The notes below the pieces were generated by a model. The model saw only the letters and a program-made list of their open reading frames with translations. It was not told the origin of the DNA and made no database searches. Below are positions 1 to 5,085 of a DNA stretch of 8,475 bases, one piece after another. Made by a program: the position numbers and the translations under genes. The stretch comes from PALSA-1004 sp046596405 (lineage in GTDB: Bacteria; Pseudomonadota; Gammaproteobacteria; Burkholderiales; SG8-41): positions 1 to 8,475 of the forward strand of contig JBKJMN010000261.1 of NCBI GenBank assembly GCA_046596405.1. The letters are read 5' to 3'. The first letter of the stretch is position 1. Each line of letters opens with the position of its first letter.

Positions 1-1327
1 CGCGGAACTGCGTGCGCCATTTGTCCTCGTCGAAACGGATGGCCATCATCGCGCGCGCGCCGCGCTCGCGCGCTTTGGCGGCATCGTTCTGGCCCTCCGC
101 CGCCGGGCCCATCGTCAGCGCGCGCGGCTCCTGCGCGCGAAACAGCCGCTCGAGCAATTGCTTGCGCTGCAACAGCGTGGCACTGTTGATCCATGCGTCG
201 CCGCCGAGCCAGCCCTTCACGTTAGGCGGCGCAAAAAGATCCTGTCCTAGCTGGCGCGACGCGAGCACGAGCGGCGTCACCTCACCGGTTTCGAAGCGGA
301 ACTGGCGCAGGGTGCCGACGATCAGATCGACCGGCGACTTGATCAGCGCCGCGCGATTCTGCGGCGCATAGAATGCTTCGGATGTCAGCAGCGCACGCAG
401 CGCGACTTTGATGTTGTAGCGATTGTCACGGAACATGCGCGCGATGCGCTTGACCTCGGCCGGTTCCGGCGCGGGCGACACGAATTCGCGCCACAGCTTG
501 GCGACGATGAACTCGGCGGTCGGCGGTTGCGCGAGCAGGATGTCGAGCACGGCGTCGCCGTCGAAATTGCCGCTGCGGCCGAGCACGGTTTTGATTCCGT
601 CATCGTGGATCAACGGGCGCGCGACGAATTCGCCGGACTCCGGATCGATGCTCCAGCCGGTGAACGCGCGCGCCGCCTCCTTGATATCCGACTCGCCGTA
701 ATTGCCCTCGCCGAGCGTGAAGAGCTCCATCACCTCGCGCGCGAAGTTCTCGTTGGGCTGGGCTTTGCGGTTGGACGCGTTGTCGAGATAAATCACCATC
801 GCGGCGTCTTTCGACACGTCGTGCAGAAGGTCGCCGAAATAACCGAGCGCGTGCTTGCGCAGTACGAGGTGCTGGCGATACATGAGAACGGGGGAGCGCA
901 CTTTCTGCAGGCTCGACACAAAATGGTTGTGCCAGAACAGCACCATTTTCTCGGTCAGCGGCGAAGGTGTGGTCAGCATTTCAGTCATCCACCACGCGCG
1001 CAGCTCGGCGCCTTTCTCGACCTGTTCGCGCTGAGCGAGCTTGCGCTGCTCTTCGCTCATCTCGCGCAACCGCCGCGGCGACTGGAATTCACCGACCCAC
1101 GCCGGGGCGGGCGTCCCGACCCTGGTGCTGGCAGTCCACGCGAGCAACTGATCGACCGCCTGGGCGCGGGTCAGCCTGGCGAAGACGTCGATATCATCGA
1201 CGTTGGCGGCGAAGCTCGTGCGGTTCAGCAGGTGCCGCGCCTCGTCGAAACCCATAGCCGCAGCCGCGCGCGCTAAGCCCGGCGCACTAACCAGCGCGAC
1301 CACAATTGCCACGTGAAAATAGCGCAT
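1..1327 (-). CDS. DUF1800 family exported protein (3' end outside the window)
   Basis: The 442 visible codons run without a stop off the left edge, so the C-terminus is missing. Residues 1-21 look like a Sec signal peptide: MR, a hydrophobic stretch, then ...LARA before AAAMGF. The family signature is clear. The N-terminal part reads FDEARHLLNRTSFA (27-40), WHNHF lies at 132-136, NENFARE at 192-198 followed by VMELFTLGEG, a GWSID segment near 224-228 and PNVKGWLGG at 368-376. DUF1800 proteins are widespread, usually about 450-550 residues, of unknown biochemical function, and commonly sit next to a DUF1501 gene; such a partner would lie beyond the left edge. It is the last visible gene of a minus-strand cluster, 37 nt after a small membrane-peptide gene. 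An in-frame ATG at 1357 would add ten residues but has no ribosome-binding site; the ATG at 1327 is preceded by a purine-rich GGACCGGGGTG, so I chose it. Family assignment is firm; the start is uncertain. Confidence 0.9.
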   Translation of the reverse strand, partial: MRYFHVAIVVALVSAPGLARAAAAMGFDEARHLLNRTSFAANVDDIDVFARLTRAQAVDQLLAWTASTRVGTPAPAWVGEFQSPRRLREMSEEQRKLAQREQVEKGAELRAWWMTEMLTTPSPLTEKMVLFWHNHFVSSLQKVRSPVLMYRQHLVLRKHALGYFGDLLHDVSKDAAMVIYLDNASNRKAQPNENFAREVMELFTLGEGNYGESDIKEAARAFTGWSIDPESGEFVARPLIHDDGIKTVLGRSGNFDGDAVLDILLAQPPTAEFIVAKLWREFVSPAPEPAEVKRIARMFRDNRYNIKVALRALLTSEAFYAPQNRAALIKSPVDLIVGTLRQFRFETGEVTPLVLASRQLGQDLFAPPNVKGWLGGDAWINSATLLQRKQLLERLFRAQEPRALTMGPAAEGQNDAAKARERGARAMMAIRFDEDKWRTQFR

Positions 1328-1364
1328 CACCCCGGTCCGAATTTGCGGGCGGCTCATGTGGCGG

Positions 1365-1493
1365 CTAGGACGCCGAGCGCATCAGCAGGTGGGCGACCTG
1401 CCGGCCCAGCTCGGGATAAGCGCTTTGCGCGGGCAGCCAGGCGGCGAGCACGAGGCCGGTGACGAAGAGCGCCCAGTAGAGAAAGCGTTCCAT
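1365..1493 (-). CDS. Small single-span membrane peptide, 42 residues
   Basis: The frame encodes 42 residues beginning MERFLYWALFVTGLVLAAWL and ending LLMRSAS. Residues 5-20 form one strongly hydrophobic helix, followed by a short amphipathic tail (PELGRQVAHLLMR). No family is recognised. Support for a real gene is contextual: it exactly fills the space between the cysteine-repeat gene (stop 15 nt upstream) and the DUF1800 gene (start 37 nt downstream, or 7 nt if the alternative start is used), on the same strand. The ribosome-binding site is weak, only a GCGGAT-like purine patch, so translation may depend on coupling to the gene before it. Its opening (M-E-x-x-L-Y) resembles that of the 45-residue peptide at the head of the same cluster; with such short sequences that may be chance. 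Confidence 0.5.
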   Translation of the reverse strand: MERFLYWALFVTGLVLAAWLPAQSAYPELGRQVAHLLMRSAS

Positions 1494-1508
1494 GGCGTCG
1501 ATCCGCGC

Positions 1509-2024
1509 TTACCTGCCGTCGGGCCGCTGCGCTCTGGCGGGCGCGCACTTGGCCGGGTCGGCCTTGCATTGCTCATGCCGTTCGATCATGCGCGCTTTCA
1601 TTTCCTCGCAGCGCTGCGGATTCTGCTTGCAGCGCTCCTCGAAGCGCGCCTTGCGCTCGTCACGGCATTTTTGCGGGTCCGCCTGGCAGCGCTCGCGGCG
1701 CTCCTGCATTTTGGCTTTCATTTCTTCGCAACGCTGCGGATTGGCCTTGCAGCGCTCATCCCGGCTGGCTTGCATTTCGGCGCGGCATTTCTGCGGATCC
1801 GCCTTGCATTGCTCGCGGCGCTGCTTCAGCTTCGCCTTCATCTCGTCGCATTGCTGCGGATTGTCCTTGCAGCGCTCGTGCATTTGGCTGCGCATCGCTT
1901 CGCGGTCACCGGACTTGGCTTCCGCGCGCACCGCAGCGCCGGGCAGGCCCTGCGCGTAAACCGGCGCGGCGCAGCTAAGGCCCAACAGCAACGCTGCTAA
2001 CGGCGCCAACCAGCGGGTTTTCAT
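1509..2024 (-). CDS. Exported cysteine-repeat protein, three 40-residue tandem repeats
   Basis: The product has 171 residues. Residues 1-24 are a Sec signal peptide (MKTRW, then a Leu/Ala-rich core, ending APVYA). The Cys at 18 does not fit a lipobox, so I read it as a signal-peptidase I substrate. The mature part is highly charged (Lys, Arg, Glu, Gln), predicted largely helical, with twelve cysteines at 52, 59, 73, 80, 92, 99, 113, 120, 132, 139, 153 and 160. They follow C-x6-C-x13-C-x6-C-x11 exactly three times, a 40-residue period. Each C-x6-C holds an Asn-Pro or Asp-Pro turn, alternating (CKxNPQxC, CKADPQKC). In the periplasm the pairs could form disulphides joining helical hairpins, or bind metal; neither can be decided here. 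The start at 2024 is preceded by GGAG at 9-nt spacing; the frame also has upstream ATGs at 2039 and 2111, but only 2024 puts the signal peptide at the N-terminus. No named family is recognised. Confidence 0.85.
   Translation of the reverse strand: MKTRWLAPLAALLLGLSCAAPVYAQGLPGAAVRAEAKSGDREAMRSQMHERCKDNPQQCDEMKAKLKQRREQCKADPQKCRAEMQASRDERCKANPQRCEEMKAKMQERRERCQADPQKCRDERKARFEERCKQNPQRCEEMKARMIERHEQCKADPAKCAPARAQRPDGR
1533..1892 (-). repeat. Three tandem copies of a 120-bp coding repeat
   Basis: The DNA encoding residues 45-164 of the cysteine-repeat protein has a 120-bp period, three copies. The period shows directly on the plus strand: GCAGCGCTGCGGA at about 1608, GCAACGCTGCGGA near 1728 and GCATTGCTGCGGA near 1848 are 120 bp apart. 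Each copy splits into two related halves, of about 20 codons each, carrying the NP-type and the DP-type cysteine motif. Copies differ at many bases but keep all cysteines, which suggests old duplication followed by purifying selection rather than recent slippage. Confidence 0.85.
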
Positions 2025-2079
2025 CGGTGTGTGCTCCATGGCTGCATTTGAAGTTGGCGGCGATTGGCCGGAAGGCGGC

Positions 2080-2424
2080 TTAGCGGCCCTTGTAGATTTC
2101 GCGGTTGGCACGGTCGAGATCGCGGCGTAAATTGCGCCGCTCGTCGTCGGTCAGCCGGCCATCGGGGCGTCTATCCATCTGCCGCTCGGGCTGGCGGTAG
2201 TCGCGCTCAGGCTGACGGTAGTCGCGCTCGGGCTGACGAAATTCGCGCCGCTCCGGCTGGCGGATATCACGCGGCTGCGAGCGCTCGTAACCACGCTGCT
2301 GGGACTGCACGTCGAAATGGCGGCCGCTCTCGGCGTGCCGGCCACCGTGGCTGCGCCACTGCGCGGCTGCCGGCTGCGCCGCGAGCACGAGCGCGGCCAG
2401 GACTGCGCTGATCAGAATTTTCAT
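2080..2424 (-). CDS. Exported Arg/Gln-rich protein with RQPER repeats
   Basis: The product has 114 residues. Residues 1-21 form a Sec signal peptide (MKILIS, Ala/Leu/Val core, PAAA before QW). The mature protein is very basic and probably disordered in the middle. RQPER occurs at 55-59, 63-67, 70-74 and 77-81, the last three spaced exactly seven residues apart with DY between them. The C-terminal 25 residues (LTDDERRNLRRDLDRANREI, then YKGR) are different, probably a helix, and may be the conserved functional part; I recall similar tails in uncharacterised betaproteobacterial exported proteins but have not checked. The start has a good Shine-Dalgarno (GGAG, 8-nt spacing). It lies 26 nt after the 45-residue peptide gene and 55 nt before the cysteine-repeat gene on the same strand, so co-transcription is likely. 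No function can be assigned. Confidence 0.8.
   Translation of the reverse strand: MKILISAVLAALVLAAQPAAAQWRSHGGRHAESGRHFDVQSQQRGYERSQPRDIRQPERREFRQPERDYRQPERDYRQPERQMDRRPDGRLTDDERRNLRRDLDRANREIYKGR
2182..2262 (-). repeat. RQPER coding repeats, partly a 21-bp tandem
   Basis: This segment encodes residues 55-81 of the exported protein. The two central units (RQPERDY twice) are 21-bp near-identical copies: plus-strand GGTAGTCGCGCTC recurs 21 bp apart at about 2196 and 2217. A more diverged unit (RQPERREF) lies on the N-terminal side and a final RQPER on the C-terminal side. Near identity at the DNA level suggests recent slippage, so copy number may vary between strains. Confidence 0.75.
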
Positions 2425-2450
2425 AAGTGTGACTCCATGCAGACGCGCAT

Positions 2451-2588
2451 TTACGAGCGCCGCACGCCAGCGCGGGCGTCATCATAAATCGGTCCGCGCA
2501 CGACCGGAACACGCGCGACTGCCGCGCACGACGCGAAGAGGGCAAATAGCCCCCACGCCGTCAACCCTGCATACAGTGCGAATTCCAT
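2451..2588 (-). CDS. Small single-span membrane peptide, 45 residues, first gene of the cluster
   Basis: The frame encodes 45 residues starting MEFALYAGLTAWGLFALFAS. A hydrophobic segment at about 4-26 is followed by a basic tail (RVPVVRGPIYDDARAGVRRS), which suggests one membrane helix with its tail in the cytoplasm or an uncleaved anchor. It has the strongest ribosome-binding site of its cluster, AAGGAG, seven nt before the ATG; that is the main reason to accept so short a gene. It ends 26 nt before the RQPER-repeat gene on the same strand and appears to be the first gene after the divergent intergenic region. I recognise no family. It could be a membrane anchor or regulator for the exported proteins that follow, but that is only inferred from position. 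Confidence 0.6.
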   Translation of the reverse strand: MEFALYAGLTAWGLFALFASCAAVARVPVVRGPIYDDARAGVRRS

Positions 2589-2609
2589 GTCGGTGCTCCT
2601 TGTTGGCTG

Positions 2610-2623
2610 CGCGGTTTGCCGCG
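2610..2623. other. Short perfect inverted repeat in the leader of the minus-strand cluster
   Basis: CGCGG-TTTG-CCGCG, a 5-bp stem with a 4-nt loop, lies 22 nt before the first start codon of the minus-strand cluster. As RNA it would be a small stable hairpin upstream of the AAGGAG site. In DNA this GC-rich such hairpins are frequent by chance. Confidence 0.25.
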
Positions 2624-2727
2624 ATAATCGGTCGCCATGCGCCCGTCATGCGTCAAGCCCGGTTTCACTCTCAATGGACGTCATGCTACTCCGCCCATGT
2701 AAGCGTGCTGTTAATGGCCAGGGGTTT

Positions 2728-2738
2728 TTTGTAACAAA
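2728..2738. promoter_or_regulatory. TTTGTAACAAA palindrome, candidate regulator-binding site
   Basis: TTTGT-A-ACAAA is a perfect 5-bp-arm palindrome around a central A, in a run reading GGGGTTTTTTGTAACAAACTG without its final bases interrupted by any G+C-rich spacer. It contains the T-rich tract followed by GTAACA that recalls enterobacterial OmpR half-sites. Its position about 95 bp upstream of ompR and 140 bp upstream of the divergent cluster suits a shared operator. A single site with no second copy in the window is weak evidence. Confidence 0.3.
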
Positions 2739-2832
2739 CTGTGTCAGCCTGCGGGCCGGGCGCCCATGGCCCGCGGCCGCGCTGGAATTGGCCGCGCCAA
2801 ACCGCTAGCATGGTACGCCTGAGAGGGGGCCT

Positions 2833-3558
2833 ATGACCGATCCGAAAACCCGCATTATCGTCGTTGACGACGACGCCCGCCTGCGCGAACTCCTTAACCG
2901 CTATTTGTCCGAGCAGGGCTACAGCGTGCGCGCCGTCAGCGACGGCAACGATATGAACCGCTGGCTCGCGCGCGAACGCTATGATTTGATGGTGCTCGAC
3001 CTCATGATGCCGGGCGAAGACGGCTTGTCGATCTGCCGGCGGCTGCGCGGCCTCGGCGACAAGATGCCTATCATCATGCTGACCGCCAAGGGCGACGACG
3101 TCGATCGTATCGTCGGGCTCGAAGTCGGCGCCGACGACTATCTGCCCAAACCGTTCAATCCGCGCGAACTCGTCGCGCGCATTCAGGCCGTATTGCGGCG
3201 CGCGCCGGCAGCCCAGCCGCCGGGCGCCCCGACGACCGAGCAGCAGACGGTGGAATTCGGCGTCTTCAGCTTCAATCTCGGCACGCGCAGCCTGACGCGC
3301 AGCGGCGAATCGCTGCCGCTGACGACCGGCGAATTCGCGCTCCTGAAAGTGCTGGTGCAGCATCCGCGCACGCCGCTGTCGCGCGACAAACTGATGGAAC
3401 TCGCGCGCGGCCGCGAATTCGGCGCGTTCGACCGCTCGATCGACGTGCAGATATCGCGCCTGCGCAAACTGATCGAGAGCGACCCGGCGAAACCCACATT
3501 CATTCAGACGGTATGGGGTTTTGGCTACGTCTTCATACCCGACGGCAAGAATGCGTGA
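2833..3558 (+). CDS. ompR: OmpR-type two-component response regulator
   Basis: The product has 241 residues, the usual length for OmpR, and is a cytoplasmic DNA-binding transcription factor activated by phosphorylation. Residues 7-122 are the receiver domain, with the acidic pocket D12-D14, phospho-acceptor D56 (in VLDLMMPGEDG), T84 (MLTAKG), Y103 and K106 (DDYLPKPF). Residues about 140-236 are the winged-helix effector domain (LTTGEFALL, SRDKLM, RSIDVQISRLRKLIE, TVWGFGYVF). The ELARGREF and FIPDG segments are typical of true OmpR rather than PhoB or KdpE. The ATG has a strong Shine-Dalgarno (GAGAGGGGG, 2821-2829). The cognate kinase gene envZ follows, but 168 nt away, whereas these genes often overlap or nearly touch. 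The stop codon TGA lies inside the first unit of a heptamer repeat, so the final Ala codon (GCG) and the stop both come from repeat DNA. Confidence 0.96.
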   Translation: MTDPKTRIIVVDDDARLRELLNRYLSEQGYSVRAVSDGNDMNRWLARERYDLMVLDLMMPGEDGLSICRRLRGLGDKMPIIMLTAKGDDVDRIVGLEVGADDYLPKPFNPRELVARIQAVLRRAPAAQPPGAPTTEQQTVEFGVFSFNLGTRSLTRSGESLPLTTGEFALLKVLVQHPRTPLSRDKLMELARGREFGAFDRSIDVQISRLRKLIESDPAKPTFIQTVWGFGYVFIPDGKNA

Positions 3559-3580
3559 GGCGTGAGGCGTGAGGAGTGAG
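3553..3580 (+). repeat. Heptamer array, left arm (GCGTGAG x4)
   Basis: Four contiguous 7-bp units: GCGTGAG three times, then GAGTGAG. The array overlaps the last two codons of ompR and provides its TGA stop. It is the reverse complement of the array that ends just before envZ, so the two can pair. Confidence 0.9.
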
Positions 3581-3726
3581 GAGGAAAAGCATCAGCTCCT
3601 CGCGGCAACTCGCGTCGTGAGATCTATCCATTCACTCGATACCGCCTTCCCGTTTCATGCCTCTCGCTTTGCGCCTCACGCTTCACGCCTCCCGCCTCAC
3701 GCCTCGCGCCTCACGCCTCACGCCGT
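3559..3726. other. ompR-envZ spacer that can fold into a long hairpin
   Basis: This 168-nt spacer separates two genes that are normally almost contiguous. Its ends are the facing heptamer arrays. In the transcript, 3553-3580 can pair with 3696-3723 over 28 positions: 26 Watson-Crick pairs, one G-U pair and one A-G mismatch, closing a loop of about 115 nt. The loop is not obviously coding. It holds a smaller inverted repeat, GAGGAG (about 3579-3584) against CTCCTC (about 3596-3601). No T-tract follows, so this is not a standard terminator; it could instead reduce envZ expression relative to ompR. Confidence 0.6.
3654..3723 (-). repeat. Heptamer array, right arm (CTCACGC, about ten units)
   Basis: Read on the plus strand in one register, 3675-3723 gives seven units: CTCACGC, TTCACGC, CTCCCGC, CTCACGC, CTCGCGC, CTCACGC, CTCACGC. 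Three more degenerate units (TTCATGC, CTCTCGC, TTTGCGC) extend it left to 3654. On the minus strand the unit is GCGTGAG, the same as the array at the end of ompR, so the two arrays are inverted copies. Units nearest envZ are the best conserved and the outer ones the most decayed, as in an ageing tandem array. Only three bases (CGT) separate the last unit from the envZ start codon. Confidence 0.88.
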
Positions 3727-5043
3727 ATGACCGTCCTTCCCCGCAGCCTGCTGTGGCGCACGGTATTGCTGCTCGCGGTATTGATGGTCGCCGGACATTT
3801 TGCATCACTCGAAATTTTCCGCGCGGCCGAGCGCGAGCCGCGCGCAGTGCAGATCGCGCAGCAGATCGCAAGTGTCGTCAATCTCACGCGTTCGGCGCTG
3901 ATAACCTCCGATCCGGCGAAACGCCTTGACCTTTTGCGCGACCTGGCGCAGCAGGAAGGCATCCAGGTCTACGCCGACGCGCCGAACGAGCCGGTTGAAG
4001 CGCTGCCCGACCGGCCGATCACACGGCTGATCACGCTCGAACTGCAACGCCGGCTCGGCAAGGACACCCAGCTGCTGGGCACGCGCGACAGCCAGCAAGG
4101 CGTGTGGGTCAATTTCAAGATCGACGACCTCGAATACTGGGTGCGCCTGCCGCGCGAGCGCGTCGAGCGCACTGAACAACTGCGCTGGATCGGCTGGGGC
4201 GTGCTGATCCTGCTCTTATCGGTCGCCGGCGCTTTTGCGATCGTTGCGCGTATCAACCGGCCGCTGGGTGAGCTTACCCGCGCGGCAGCCGCAATCGGCC
4301 GCGGCGACGTGCCGCCGCCGGTGGTCGAAACCGGCCCTGCCGAGGTGCGCACGCTGTCGCGCGCATTCAACCAGATGACGACCGACTTGCAGCGCGCTGA
4401 TGCCGACCGCGCCTTGCTGCTCGCCGGTGTCTCGCACGATTTGCGCACGCCGCTGGCGCGCATCCGGCTCGGCGTCGAGATGCTCGACGCTAAAACCGAC
4501 GCGGGCCTGCGTGAAGGTATGGTGCAGGACGTTGAAGATATCGACGCGGTCATCAACCAGTTTCTCGACTTCGCGCGCGGGCCCGGCGAGCCAGGCAGCA
4601 TCGCCGAGATGGATTTGAACGAGCTCGTGCAAGCCGTCGTCGGCCGCTACGCGCGCCAGGGCAAACGCGTGCTCGCGAGCACCGGCACCGTGCCTATGCT
4701 CAAGCTGCAGCCGCTCGCGATGCAGCGCCTGCTCACCAATCTGATCGACAATTCGCTGCGCCATGGCGGCGATGAGAGCGAGGTCGAGGTCGAGACCGCG
4801 TCCGGCTCGGGTGGTGTACGCCTCTCCGTGCTCGACCGCGGTCCGGGCATTCCAGCGGCCGACGCTGCACGCATGCTCCAGCCGTTCACCCGCCTCAATG
4901 AGGCGCGCAGCACACCGGGCTCCGGACTGGGACTCGCGATTGTCGACCGCATCGCGAAAATGCACGGCGGCACCGTGCATCTGCTCGCGCGTGACGGCGG
5001 CGGGCTCGAAGCGCGCGTGGAGTTTGCGGCGCCCGCCCGCTGA
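3727..5043 (+). CDS. envZ: EnvZ-type sensor histidine kinase
   Basis: The product has 438 residues and is the inner-membrane sensor that phosphorylates and dephosphorylates OmpR. The first transmembrane helix is at about 10-27, followed by a periplasmic region of roughly 125 residues, a second helix at 154-174 (WIGWGVLILLLSVAGAFAIV), a HAMP linker to about 225, and the dimerisation/H-box with H237 (VSHDLRTPLARIRL). The ATPase domain has the N-box (TNLIDNSLRHGG, N342), G1 (DRGPGIP, 370-376), an F-box (FTRLN) and G2 (GSGLGL, 398-403). All catalytic motifs are intact. The ATG at 3727 is the only sensible start: no start codon lies upstream in frame nearby, and later ones fall within the first membrane helix. 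It has no Shine-Dalgarno; the preceding 50 nt are a pyrimidine-rich heptamer array. The following gene is convergent, 42 nt away. Confidence 0.95.
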   Translation: MTVLPRSLLWRTVLLLAVLMVAGHFASLEIFRAAEREPRAVQIAQQIASVVNLTRSALITSDPAKRLDLLRDLAQQEGIQVYADAPNEPVEALPDRPITRLITLELQRRLGKDTQLLGTRDSQQGVWVNFKIDDLEYWVRLPRERVERTEQLRWIGWGVLILLLSVAGAFAIVARINRPLGELTRAAAAIGRGDVPPPVVETGPAEVRTLSRAFNQMTTDLQRADADRALLLAGVSHDLRTPLARIRLGVEMLDAKTDAGLREGMVQDVEDIDAVINQFLDFARGPGEPGSIAEMDLNELVQAVVGRYARQGKRVLASTGTVPMLKLQPLAMQRLLTNLIDNSLRHGGDESEVEVETASGSGGVRLSVLDRGPGIPAADAARMLQPFTRLNEARSTPGSGLGLAIVDRIAKMHGGTVHLLARDGGGLEARVEFAAPAR

Positions 5044-5061
5044 CGCGGAATGCACGGTCCC

Positions 5062-5076
5062 GGCGCGCGCAGCGCC
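5062..5076. terminator. Possible GC hairpin between convergent genes
   Basis: GGCGC-GCGCA-GCGCC forms a 5-bp stem with a 5-nt loop between the envZ stop and the stop of the convergent cyclic-nucleotide-binding gene. Its position suits a two-way terminator, but there is no T-tract on either side and short GC hairpins are common at this base composition. Confidence 0.2.
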
Positions 5077-5085
5077 AGCCCGCGG

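Larger units (their letters stand above)
2589..2832. promoter_or_regulatory. Divergent intergenic region between the exported-protein cluster and ompR
   Basis: These 244 bp must hold the promoters for ompR (rightward) and for the minus-strand cluster (leftward). Its right half has a locally AT-rich patch (about 2709-2740) in otherwise GC-rich DNA. I could not assign a convincing promoter in either direction. On the minus strand TTGACG (2656-2651) and GATTAT (2629-2624) are separated by 21 bp, too wide for a standard sigma-70 site. The ompR ribosome-binding site at the right end is clear: GAGAGGGGG at 2821-2829. Confidence 0.55.

Noticed and set aside
527..1276. Long plus-strand open frame (249 codons)
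   Set aside because: It is antisense to the DUF1800 gene, whose own frame shows clear family motifs. Long antisense frames are expected at this GC content.
1356..2000. Plus-strand open frame encoding a Leu/Phe-rich, membrane-like repeat protein
   Set aside because: It is the antisense of the cysteine-repeat gene. Its repeats and hydrophobicity are by-products of the Lys/Glu/Cys codons on the other strand, and it has no ribosome-binding site.
2624..2656. Sigma-70 promoter on the minus strand (TTGACG ... GATTAT)
   Set aside because: The 21-bp spacing is outside the workable range, so only mentioned under the intergenic region.
2686..3363. Minus-strand open frame of 225 codons
   Set aside because: Antisense to ompR and its promoter; no recognisable domain and no start signal.
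3553..3723. CRISPR-like array
   Set aside because: Units are 7 bp, contiguous and without unique spacers, and the two arrays are in opposite orientation; no cas genes are present.
3559..3726. Insertion sequence or MITE remnant between ompR and envZ
   Set aside because: No target-site duplication or transposase remnant is visible, and the terminal inverted repeats are tandem heptamers rather than unique ends. Kept as a repeat structure instead.
3657..3929. Open frame with an Arg/Leu/Thr/Pro repeat starting in the array and overlapping envZ
   Set aside because: It is produced by the stop-free heptamer array running into an out-of-frame reading of envZ; no start signal or domain.
4216..5055. 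Minus-strand open frame of 279 codons
   Set aside because: Antisense to the envZ kinase domain; composition is that of a reversed coding strand.
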